From: Amphirosellinia nigrospora
Lineage: Eukaryota > Ascomycota > Sordariomycetes > Xylariales > Xylariaceae
DNA length: 64,000 bases
Direction of reading: 5' to 3'
Assembly: GCA_004123355.1 (NCBI GenBank)
Contig: SCHM01000002.1
Coordinates: 10,265,569-10,329,568 of the forward strand
Shown: positions 25,495 to 35,643 of the stretch, piece after piece
How the letters are laid out: each line of letters begins with the position of its first letter
Position numbering within the stretch: position 1 is the first letter of the stretch
Made by a program: the position numbers and the translations under genes
Notes under the pieces: generated by a model
The model's database searches: none
Seen by the model: the letters and a program-made list of their open reading frames with translations, nothing else
Told to the model about the DNA's origin: nothing

Positions 25495-26303
25495 ACCGTG
25501 ACCTAATTCTTGTCTTGTCAAACCGCATACCATCATCATCAATGGTTAGCTAGTTAGCGGCCTTTCTCGGCCACCTTGTTTATACTACAGTCTTTCGGCG
25601 TTTGGGGTATTCGGTCTCTGCATATAGATCTGGGCGGGCATTTGCTGGTATGATCAGGTGTTCTACCCGGATTGTGGCTGCGGCGGTGGCGTGGACTTGG
25701 GGCGAACACGAGTGTACGACGGCACGACTAAACCACGAGGGATCACGACCATATTACTACACAATGATGGCCCTGGGCAGTATAATTGAGGATGTACGAA
25801 GGATATTGTGCGCTTTGAGCGCTTGCCCCGCGGCCGAGGTGTGTTGGTGGATGGGCACAGGGTCCGTCTAGGATTTACAGAAGAGAGAAAAGCTGGAGTT
25901 TCGAGTTTGTAGGACAAAGCCTCCCATGGATTTGGGTAAAGACGGCGCACCCATATCCATGACGCAAACCTGGCAGCTTGGAGTTTGATGGTTGGTTTGA
26001 TCATGTTGTACTACCTATCGGTAGGTAGCAGGATATATAGGGCTCGGAAAGCCGCCTATATTGTGAGATACCCAACGTGATGGACGCCTCGGCATCATCA
26101 CGAGCTATCTCAGTGCGTTCTTGTTTTTACTTGTTCGCTACGAACGAAAAGAAATACAACCCATTTTCTGAAAATGTACCATCCAATAGGGCTGCCTTAG
26201 CTTGGCAACTCCTGTAGGTGATCTTCTAGGTGCAAGTGGGTAAGGTACCCAGTGGCATCCGGCGTGCTATAATTGGTGTATGTGTCCTAGCGTGCGGATA
26301 GAT

Positions 26304-26353
26304 GGGGTCAGACAAGGGGCGCTAGCTGAATTGCCCCATTTGTCTGACTCCCC
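26304..26353. repeat. Strong inverted repeat (hairpin)
   Basis: Left arm 26304-26320 (starts GGGGTCAGACAAGGGGC) pairs with right arm 26333-26353 (starts GCCCC, ends GACTCCCC). I count 17 pairs, one of them G-T, with a 2-nt bulge and a 12-nt loop. It lies about 350 bp upstream of the aspartokinase ATG. Its function is unknown; it could be a small inverted-repeat relic or a regulatory structure. Confidence 0.7.
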
Positions 26354-26383
26354 GCGATGACGACCGTGGATCGGATGAGTCGT
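26345..26383. promoter_or_regulatory. Two Gcn4/CPC1-like sites upstream of HOM3
   Basis: TGACTC at 26345-26350 and ATGAGTCGT at 26375-26383 resemble the ATGA(C/G)TCAT site of the general amino-acid control factor Gcn4/CPC1/CpcA. They sit 317-355 bp upstream of aspartokinase, a gene under Gcn4 control in yeast. The match is by eye only. Confidence 0.45.
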
Positions 26384-26699
26384 AGTACATCTAGTCTAGC
26401 TCTTAACGTTCATTATCCCCCTCTGTCCGTCTTTTCCCTGCTCAAGCTCCGATTCGGGGCGACGGACGGTCAAAGAGCACGGCCTCGGAAATGGGGCAAC
26501 GTGGGCTGAACTGGCTATTTTTCGTAACAATACCTTTCTTGTATCTTAATTTTCTCCCTATTTTCTAGATACTCGCAACACTCCTTTCCTACCCTCCTTG
26601 GCCCTCGAGGCCCCAGACCTTCGTGTGACTTGTGGCAGCGCCCACAGTTCGCTCACTTATACTTACGCGTCGTCTCTTTTCTATCATTAAGAATTGACC

Positions 26700-28559
26700 A
26701 TGGCTGCCGAGGCCTTGATTCGGAGTAACACCACTGCGCAGGGCTGGGTTGTGCAGAAGTTTGGCGGCACGAGTGTTGGCAAGTTCCCACGCAATGTCGG
26801 TGCCCCTCGCTCCCTTTCATTCTCTTCCCGCACGCGGCTGACCTGGTCCGACTGACTTTGCGTCTAGATTGCCCGCGACATTGTGCGGTAAGCCAGCGGC
26901 GCTCCATTGGCATTTCCCCGTATGTCTTGCTGATTTTGGAGAGCTAGCGCAAACTTGGCTACGAATAAGATTGTCGTTGTCTGTTCAGCCCGAAGCTCGG
27001 GCAAGAAGGCGACTGGCACGACGAGTCGGTGAGTCACGCCAAACACTACGATGCAGCACTGGCCAGCCATCCTCTCTGACCCCGGGACAAACGCGGCGAA
27101 CAGATTACTCGAGATTTACAAGAAGCTGCGCGATGTAGCAGCCGCAACCAGCAATGAAGTAACCAAGAATGACATTGTCGAGGACGCCAAGACTACGATC
27201 CGAGAAAATGTGATGACCACGTCGCTGCCGCTCAAGACGCGGTTAGGAATCCCGAATTACAAAAAGATGTGTGTGACGGTATACGCGACGACTGTCAGGA
27301 GTTGATAGACTACATCATCGCCGCGAAACGCTTCAACCTCGAGGTCAATGCGAGGTCTAAGGATCGCGTCGTTGGCTTCGGCGAGAAGCTAAGCTGCAGA
27401 TTCATGACGGCTGTGTTGAAGGACCACGTGGGTATTTGCTACCACCACGTATCTCTACTCTGCTAACACCTACTTCCAGGACGTTGACGCCGAATATGTT
27501 GATCTCTCAGACGTTCTACATTACGACAGCACAGACCGCCTTAGCCCGGCTTTCTTTAAGGACGCGGCAGCCATTTTTCGGAAGAGGATACACGCATGTG
27601 TTGACCGAGTACCAGTCATCACTGGCTTTTTTGGGAATGTCCCTGGTAGTTTGATGGACGGCGATATTGGGCGGGGTTACACAGACCTATGCGCCGCGTT
27701 GGTAGCAGTAGGACTAAATGCTGATGAATTACAAGTATGGAAAGAAGTAGATGGTATCTTTACGGCAGATCCCACCAAAGTCCCAACGGCACGACTATTG
27801 AGTTCGATTACGCCGTCCGAGGCGGCTGAACTTACGTTCTACGGTTCCGAAGTGATTCACCATTTGACCATGGATCAAGTAATCAAAGCAGAGCCGCCGA
27901 TACCCATCCGCATCAAGAATGTCAAGAACCCCAGAGGAAGTGGTACAATTGTTGTCCCAGATCCCGTCCAGTCTCCAGCGCAACAGATTAGGCGGTCTCG
28001 GCCGTCAGATGCCTCGTTGCGAAGGACGCCAAAACGACCCACGGCTGTTACCATCAAAGACAACATCACGGTCATCAACGTACATTCGAACAAGCGTTCA
28101 ATATCTCATGGTTTTTTCGCTAAGGTGTTCTCAATTCTAAATAATCATAGAATATCCGTTGACCTCATCTCTACAAGTGAAGTCCATGTCTCCATGGCTA
28201 TCCACCAGGCTAGTTCGTCTATCCACCATTTCGAAAAGGCCAAGGGAGAGTTGGAAGAATGCGGAGATGTCAGTATCCTTACTGATATGGCCATCTTAAG
28301 TCTTGTTGGAGCAGAGATGAAGAATATGGTTGGTATTGCTGGCCGCATGTTCTCGACTCTGGGTGAGCACAATGTCAATATTGAGATGATATCACAAGGT
28401 TAGCTCAATCTGTTTCTCTCTGCGAAATTTACGTGACTGACGAAGTGTCCATTAGGTGCTAGCGAGATCAATATCTCGTGCGTGATTGACGCAAGAGAGG
28501 CTACAAGAGCCATGAACATCCTCCATACAAACCTATTCACATTTCTAGAATACGAATGA
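26700..28559 (+). CDS. HOM3: Aspartate kinase (first step to threonine, methionine, isoleucine)
   Basis: Phosphorylates aspartate with ATP at the head of the aspartate family pathway in the cytosol. The kinase start is WVVQKFGGTSVGKFPRNV, with the KFGGTS motif. After two introns comes IVVVCSARSSGKKATGTTSR. Then come KAAKRF-like IIAAKRFNLE, the substrate-binding block VPVITGFFGN, GRGYTDLCAALVA, and KEVDGIFTADPTKVP. Two C-terminal ACT domains give allosteric control, usually by threonine: ITVINVHSNKRSISHGFFAK, and AILSLVGAEMKNMVGIAGRM continued by SEINISCVIDAREATRAMNI after an intron at about 28399-28455. Introns lie near 26785-26866, 26889-26945, 27020-27100 and 27430-27478. A single-base frame change lies near 27250. 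The stop TGA is at 28557-28559. The Asp-kinase Thr in GRGYTDL is normally Ser/Thr, so this is fine. Confidence 0.95.
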
Positions 28560-29083
28560 CAAATTATTTAGTAGACAATCCAGGAATATAGTAGATGGGT
28601 AGACAGGATGGTGCAGCGATATCTTTCTACGCCATAACTTTTCTGTTTATTTTTCTTCTTTTGGGGTACGAGCACGGTGCTAAAAAGTATTTTGCATGTG
28701 TATTTTAGACCATCTAGACTCCTATCGCCGGAATGAGATAGGTGCATCGATCAAAATTTAGAAGGGACGGGAAAATAAAGAGATCTTAAGTTGTACTTGA
28801 GTCAAATGTTTGTCCTTGACTTTCTTCCCTACCTGGCTCTCCCAAGCACTGGCCGCCAGGCTTGGCCCACCCCGTCGAATGAGATGATGTTAAGCCAAGA
28901 GGTGCTTCTTGATCGTCTATGTCATCATGACGTGTGACAACCCCGACATAAGAAGATAAATTATTTAGAAAACCTATCACTTACCGAAGGACCACCTTCT
29001 TGTCATTTGATATCTAGGTGCAGTTCTAACTCCTACCTACTTGCAAGCAATTTAGAAAAGCGAAACACAAGGTAATCACCAAC
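28560..29083. other. Intergenic region
   Basis: About 0.5 kb between aspartokinase and the small gene at 29084. CTAGGTGCAG and CTACCTAC occur near 29015-29040. A 64-codon minus frame (28786-28980) has no support. Confidence 0.5.
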
Positions 29084-29435
29084 ATGCCGTCAGGTACCGA
29101 GCAAGCGAAAGAGAAGTTCTCGCAGGGCGTCGAGAAGACTCGAGCTGCTGCCCAAGGTATGTATCGCTCACACCCCGGAAACTATCGACTATCTATCTTG
29201 GCGCCGTATCTATTTGGTACTCTGCGTACATTGAATTGATTCCTCTCTAGATGGAGGCTCGTCTGGCACACAGAGCAGCTCCATCCCGGGCACGAAGGCC
29301 GATAACCCCAAGGCCGGATGGTTCCCGTCAAAACTCGCCAAGGGAGATACCGACTCTTCAAAATATGTCCCTGGCTCTTTTGGTGGAGTAGTCGCGGGTA
29401 GGAGACGAGTATGTGAGGGGTCGTTGCTTAGTTAG
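29084..29435 (+). CDS. Small hydrophilic protein of unknown function
   Basis: ATG at 29084 in a good fungal context (AACATGCC) gives MPSGTEQAKEKFSQGVEKTR and then AAAQ. A GTATGT donor follows and the frame resumes after CTCTCTAG at about 29252 with DGGSSGTQSSSIPGTKADNP, then GWFPSKLAKGDTDSSKYVPG. It stops at 29433-29435, or splices again at GGTAGGAG near 29397. The product is about 80 residues, soluble, rich in Gly/Ser/Lys, with no Cys, signal peptide or membrane segment. The N-terminal helix is reminiscent of small stress-type proteins, but I do not recognise the family. The clean splice signals and even composition argue for a real gene. Confidence 0.6.
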
Positions 29436-29725
29436 GGGAGATTGAGTCAGGGCTTGCTGGATATTGTGTGTAGTGAATATGGGCATGGAATTTACGTTCT
29501 TCCATTATACAGTCAAAATTTCATGTTTACGAGAATTATTCGCTATTGCTCCTCGAGATGTCATTGCGGTGGGTATGGAAGGTTCGAAGGGCAGTTTTAT
29601 AAAGATACCCCGCACAGAAGATAAACAGCTATAGACACTTAATACCTTGTCTTGTTCTTCCGTAACAAAGACGGCAGAAAATCCTACCAACGCCACGCGG
29701 ATTCGAAATATCGTAGGAAGAAATA

Positions 29726-31642
29726 ATGTCTTTAAACCTAGATTCTAAGATCCTTATAATAGGCTCCGGCGTCTTTGGCCTGTCGACCGCTCTATGGCTC
29801 GCGCGGGCGGGATACCGTCGCATCACGGTCTTCGATATGCAGGACACAGCGTCGAATGGGTATGACCCAGGGGCGGGCATCAAGTCAGCCTCGGCGGATA
29901 GTCAGTGATATTATAAGTCTTATTTTCATTTCCCCCCAATTATGAGACGTCGATAGTGGGATATCCCTTTTTGTTGGATCTTGGAGTTTCGCGGGGGTTT
30001 TACGCTTCATTTACACCCTTCTGAATGGTGTGACTACTGGCTCTAACGTTGGAAATTAGTTAATAAAATCATCCGTTTTTCATACGGCACCGAGATCGAG
30101 TACCAGCGTCTTGCGTCGCAGGCCGCCGAGATCTGGGAGGCGTGGAATCAAGAAATTGCGAGCCTAACGGAAGAGGACCTGCCTGAGGTCTTGCGGAAAG
30201 GGGATAGGAAGCTTTGGCATAAGTGCGGATTCCTCCGCATGGGTGCCGGAACCGAGTTTGCCGATTACGAATTACAAACCCTTCAGAATATGGAGAAGGA
30301 AGGGATCAGGGATGCGCAGTTCAAAAGCGATGATGACGATGGTGAGTTTTTTGGGGGGTCTTTGGAAGGGGATGAACGTAGACGAAGCTGGCTGAACCCC
30401 ATGTCGCTCTCCAGATATCCAGAGGGCAGCACGCAGTGGGTGGGCTCATAAAATAGATGCCTGCGGACGCCAGAAGCGGTTCGGCGTACACAAGGCGGTA
30501 TTGGATTCATCTGCCGGCTTCGTTGTGGCATACAAGGCTTGCGCGTGGGCGCAACGCTTGGCAAGAAAAGCAGGTGTTAAATTCGTCTTGCATCCAACAA
30601 ATGGTAAAGTCGTAGGTATCGATACGGCAGTTGATAATAGGGCTGTCCTTCGGACAGCGGACGGGATGACTCATGAGGGAGATTTAGTCGTTGTGGCAGG
30701 TAAAAACCCCCTTTCAACCTAGACACATAGGTGCATATGAATACTGACTGGTGACCAAAACTATCAGGTGGAGGTTGGACGGCAGGATTGCTGCCCGAAG
30801 CGGCCGGACTCGTCGAGACAACAGCGGGCTCAGTGGCTACTATCAAATTACCCCACGACAGGCCAGATCTTTGGGATCGCTTCTCGCCTGAGAACTTCCC
30901 TGTGGTGTCGTGGGGGATGAAAGAGGGCAAGGATATCTACAGTTTCCCACGGGATGAGAATGGTGTAATCAAGGTCGGCTTCAGAAAAACGAAGTGGACT
31001 CGCTACAGCGATGTGGCTGGGAAACGGATATCGGTTCCCACGGCGGTGGATTCCGTGGCGGAGAACATCCCAGCCTCTGCGCTCGAGGGCATAAAAGGTG
31101 AGGAAAACCCGAGAACTGTGCAGCAGTTTACTCAGAATAGACTGTCTGTCCAGTCTTGATTGTTGTTGGTTGACTAACTAGTGTACGTAACAGAACACAT
31201 TTCACTCAACCTCCCCGAGCTTGCGGAGCTAGGCCTCTCCTCTACGTGGCTTTGCTGGTACACGGATAGCATTGACAATTCCTTCGTCGGTAGGTAATAA
31301 TAGACTTACTGCAATGATTCCCCTTTTAAGCCGAAAATATCTTACAGAGGCTCAAGATAATGGAAACGACTGACTCTAAGCACTGCAGTGGACTTTGTGC
31401 CGGGTCGTCCGCGTGTTGCAATTTGTTCAGGTGGTAGCGGCCACGGATTCAAATTCTTACCTATTCTCGGACGAGAGGTCGTCAAGATACTCGAAGGCAA
31501 GGGGCACCAGACCGTCTATGGGCAGATGTGGAAGTGGAGGGCCAGCGACGCGAAGGAGAGGAATGGGCTCGAAGAAGGGGAACAGGGCCCCAGAGTCCTC
31601 GAGAAGCAGCGCTTGGCGAGTAGGGAGGACTGGGTATTTTGA
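29726..31642 (+). CDS. FAD-dependent amine oxidase (fructosyl-amino-acid/sarcosine oxidase type)
   Basis: Oxidises a secondary amine substrate with FAD and O2, giving H2O2; fungal relatives act on fructosyl amino acids, sarcosine or pipecolate, often in peroxisomes. The start at 29726 gives the FAD motif ILIIGSGVFGLSTALWLARA. Then come IRFSYGTEIEYQRLA, the motif VVAGGGWTAGLLPEA, IYSFPRDENGVIKVGF, and the C-terminal block DFVPGRPRVAICSGGSGHGF. LCWYTDSIDNSF (about 31252-31287) has a Cys at the place where this family binds FAD covalently. At least five introns are visible (about 29900-30058, 30341-30450, 30700-30768, 31100-31190, 31290-31388). All exons join in a consistent way without forced frame changes. 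The C-terminus is REDWVF, with no clear peroxisome signal. Confidence 0.85.
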
Positions 31643-31822
31643 GGCCTGGTGATTTGACAGAAAATGTTCAGGGGACCTATTTCTTATTCATTCAGTCTAT
31701 AAATGAGTAGATGGTTCGACTAATATGTACTCTGCCGGCATTCTCATGATAGTATCGTTCACTATCTAATCCTAACGTCTTGGTAGGTTAGGTTCCATTC
31801 GCAAGATGACTTGGCTGAATGA

Positions 31823-32700
31823 TTAGCGCGTCATGATTTCGCAGACTGTAGACTTCTGGAAAGCCGGTTTCTTGAGGAGCATTCTATTTAGAGGAAATGT
31901 TGCCTTTTTGAGAGCAATGAAGCTCGAAATCCAGTCTAATAAGTTCTCTTCATATTCTTCGAAGCCGAAAGGCTTCCACCACTCCATGTGTCCGTTGTTG
32001 TCACAATTATCGTTCACCAACTTACACCAAACTGAGGAGCCGTGTCCGAGCATAGAAACTTATTGCATTAACCTCCAGGGTTTTTCTAGGAAAAGAACAC
32101 ACCTTCTAGGCTTGAGGTCTATGTTGCCTTGCACCGTAGTGTCGATGGTCCTCTCGGCTCGTATGAGGTCCCCTTCGAGTCGGTTACCAAGATCCTCCCA
32201 GCATGTGATGAGATCTATAAGGACATGGGACGCGACCTGGGCCTCCCTTTCTACGTACTCTTCCTCTTTATCTGAGACTGTGTTTAATATTCTCTCTTTG
32301 TATGTGTCTTCCCACACACCCAAACCCTCTAAAACGCGATTCTCACGTGTGGCTTGGATCGCGCTCTTGATGCTTGGATATAAGGTATCGCAGCAGAATT
32401 TTGTAACCCAATCTTCTTCGGCGGCGATGTATTTTTCTCCGCCCCTATCTTCTCGAATACTTTTGTCAGTATCATATCAAGTCGTAAGTGTTCCGTGTGC
32501 GTCATAGTTCCCAGGGCTCATGGTTCTCACTGTTGCCCTTTCGGTAGATATGTTGTAATTGGGCTTATTTGGTGGGCATAGGAGAGCCGGTTCTGCCTCT
32601 GCTGGCGCAACGCTTCCAGCGGGAGCTAAATGAATTGGGCCTTGCTGAGCTTGTTGTGTGCGATTGAGTTGTAATGATGATGTTGTTGTTCGTGTGATGG
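31823..32700 (-). pseudogene. Doubtful or decayed hypothetical gene
   Basis: The minus strand keeps a coding-like frame from about 32700 to 32060 and again at 32053-31823. It reads LNRTQQAQQGPIHLAPAG, then EDRGGEKYIAAEEDWVTKF and VWEDTYKERILNTVSDKEEE, a charged helical region, and ends with a segment WWKPFGFEEYEENLLDWISS. The upstream part has no ATG in frame, and a TGA interrupts the frame near 32488, exactly where the sequence could have been CGA. The two blocks could be joined by an intron near 32100-32040. I do not recognise the family. It may be a pseudogene, a gene with a base error, or chance. Confidence 0.35.
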
Positions 32701-33633
32701 CGATGGCTACGATTTATATACATACGGATTGACTCGCTTGTAGAAATAGTAAGTGATAGCAAGCTCTATCAACGTCTGAGACTAGACGGTCCAGTTTTCA
32801 AGCTTGCTTTGTCTAGTCTTCTTACCGACTGTCTCCCATGTTCACATTGTTTCTGCCATGGTGTGTCTTGATATGAACAACAGAAATTCCTAAATGAGAT
32901 AGCAGCTTTCCTAATAGAATCAACAACTTATGTCTATCTGGGAAAGCAAGAGCAAAGTTAGAGAGGATAAATGATACTCTGATTATAAACTGCGTGCAGT
33001 CAACACTTCCTGGATAGCCTGCGCTGTCTTTCTAGAAACAGAACATGCAAGTCTGGTCCTATACGAGTTAATCATTTAGTTGATTACTTAGGTCGGTAAT
33101 TTATACCTGGCGTTACCACTGCAGGTGTCCAGCTTGCATAAGAGCTGGCTACCTTGAGAAAATCAGGAAGGTTGTTTGGATTACTTGGTCTAAACATTAG
33201 GTAGTGCTCGGCGGACGCGATTCTAGAGCACGTCTTTGGGACAGCATGGTCTTTTTACTCTTGATACTCCGTACTGCTACTAGTATAGATATTTGGGCTC
33301 GAATGGGGGTAGGCTAAAATAGGCTAATCCATATCTAGCTAGTACAGATTTGTGTCTGGAGATTACGTAAGTAGCTGATTAAGTAGCCTGCTAATTGTTA
33401 ACGCCACTGCTTCATCAACAACAACCAAACATTTCGACGGCTACTAAACATCCCAACAACTACCGAATTTCTCGACGACTACAAAGAAATATTGCGCCCT
33501 CCACAAGTAAACGTCTCGCTGCGCGCAAATCGACAACTCCTCAAGCGATAATACGAACCTTACAACAACCGATCCCGAACCGAAGAATCTAAAACTACAG
33601 AAATCTACGCGGTCTTCTCTCTAGTCAATCAAG
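32701..33633. other. Intergenic region and KIN17 leader
   Basis: No gene seen. From about 33400 to 33600 the plus strand is strikingly rich in CAA/CAAC triplets and poor in G, which looks like an unstructured 5' leader of the KIN17 mRNA. Confidence 0.5.
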
Positions 33634-34907
33634 ATGCCTCGAGCTGAAGCTGGGTCTGTGAAAGATCTTAGTAAAAGGATGAAGTTGAAGGGCTTACAGA
33701 GATTGCGCTTCTACTGCCAGCCATGTGAACGGCAAATGAGAGATGAGGTAAGGAGCTTCTTTCTTTCCTTAAGAGAGTTCTGTCGCGGATATGTGGAATC
33801 TATATACAGTGGTAGCCAAATGGCGACAACGGCGTCGTTTTGTGCGTCATAAGCTCTATACAAATAGAGCTATCATACGCAGCCAAGTCGACAGTCGATA
33901 GGATACTAGTAAAGGAACAACTGCTGACGAATGGGTTATAACAGAACGGCTTCAAGCAGCACTGCCTGAGTGAGAGTCACGTCCGTCAGATGCTTCTCAT
34001 CGGCGAAAACCCCAAAACCCAGATTGAGGCTTTCTCCAATCAATTCAAAAGAGATTTCCTTCAATTGCTGCGAACTTCACACAACGAGAAATCCGTTGGC
34101 CTTAATCACTTCTACCAGGGTTACATTGCTAATAAGGTTGGCCTCTATCGTCTGACTTGTACAGATCCGTCCGTGACTAACAAAAGCCGTTGCTAGGAAC
34201 ACGTACATATGAATGCTACGAAATGGCCTAGCCTGACTGAGTTTGCCAAGTACCTGGGTAGAGAGGGCATCTGTAGAGTTGAAGAGACGGACAAGGGAAT
34301 ACAGGTGGCGTGGATTGACGACTCGCCCGACGCCCTACGTCGCAAAGAGGCCGTGCGCCGCAAGGAAATGCAAGACAAGGGAGACGAGGAGCGCGAACAG
34401 CGAATGATTCAAGAACAGATGCGTCGCGCACAGAAGCACGCTGCTGCGCGAAACAAAGATGATGATGGGGACGAAGGTAGCGAGGCCGCAGCCAAGGGAT
34501 TAGTACGACAAGAAGGCGAAAAAATTAAGCTTAACTTTGGATGGAAATCTGGTGCGCAGACGGACACCGCTTCCCCGGCACCGCAAGCTGTGGCGGAGTC
34601 AAATCCGGCAGGTGGCGAAGGTCAAACCTCAAAAGTTGAACAATCCGGGGAGCCTACATCTGCCACGGTTCCTGCTGCGAAGTCCGCCCCGATCTCCCTG
34701 CAAAAACCGGCGAAACCGCAGACGAAGAACGTATTCGCGGCTGCGAAGAAGAACGCTTTGGCAGGTGGACAGAAAAAGGCCCCGGCTTTTGAGCAGCCTA
34801 AGAAGATGAGCGAGGTGGAGCGGATTATGAGAGAGGAACAGGAGCGGAAACGGTCGCGCGAAGGTTCAGGCTTTGGAGGACCTTCTAATAAGCGCCAGCG
34901 AACGTGA
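33634..34907 (+). CDS. kin17: KIN17-like DNA/RNA-binding nuclear protein
   Basis: Conserved eukaryotic nuclear protein tied to DNA replication, repair and pre-mRNA processing. The start at 33634 gives MPRAEAGSVKDLSKRMKLKG. The C2H2 zinc finger starts FYCQPCERQMRDE, is split by an intron (about 33747-33943), and goes on NGFKQHCLSESHVRQML. The unusual winged-helix domain follows (FKRDFLQLLRTSHNEK, FYQGYIANK), then a second intron (about 34136-34198) and HMNATKWPSLTEFAKYLGRE. The rest is a charged linker with IKLNFGWKSG and a basic tail (NKRQRT) that looks like a nuclear localisation signal. As in other filamentous fungi the C-terminal SH3-like part of animal KIN17 is missing. All exons join in frame. 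Confidence 0.93.
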
Positions 34908-35643
34908 GGCATCGACATTTTTTTGAGAATTCTACTCGGCATACTGAGCGGCGTTTTGGGATACCCATGGGCTATGATTTGAGGAAAGGAGGATCACCCA
35001 ACGTGCATGGCGTTGATTGTCTATACTAAATTAGATTAGTTTGAACCGAACTAAGCTGCCTAAAATATCACATCTCATATTTTATGGAATAATGGATACA
35101 CAAATCTATAACATTGATTTATTATACACTTCTATGCCGATATTGCGAAAGTCCTAGACGTCAATATGTGGGCTTGAAAACGTAAGCGGCGTGCGTATTG
35201 CTGGTAATCATCTCCATTGGCATTGTTGAGTCACAACTGATTCCCCCGCAATACTTGCGTAGCCCTTGTAATGTGTCTATGGCCCGGTATCCAGGTGAGG
35301 TGAATTCCGGGGGCTTTCGTCCGGGTTGATTCCTTCGGTCGGTTAACTCCCCGCAATTCGGGTGGGGGTCACCGACTCCGCAACCTTTTTTTTCTTTCAT
35401 ACCGAAGCCGAGACTGCCCCAAATGACATAAATTGGTGCCTGGAATATACGTCGCCCGGCATTGCGCGGCATTGCGTGTATATAATGATTTATTATAAGT
35501 CGATGTTGTGAAATAGGTCAAGAGTCTCCAAGCGTCATGTATATTTAAACAGAGCTTGTGTTAGTTGTTCATCCCATTCATGATACATCTATCTGTCTAG
35601 TATCTACTTACTCATTTCGAAGATCCTATAATATATATATACA
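34908..35643. other. Intergenic region
   Basis: About 0.7 kb. AT-rich near 35030-35130 and 35560-35640, the latter containing TATATATATACA just before the ATG at 35644. A 103-codon minus frame (35161-35472) has no known motif. Confidence 0.5.

Larger units (their letters stand above)
25495..26699. other. Intergenic region upstream of aspartokinase
   Basis: About 1.2 kb. It contains an imperfect CTACCTATCGGTAGGTAG palindrome (26011-26028), a strong hairpin (26304-26353), two Gcn4/CPC1-like sites, and a pyrimidine-rich stretch before the ATG at 26700. An open frame at 25602-25871 has no known motif. Confidence 0.5.
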
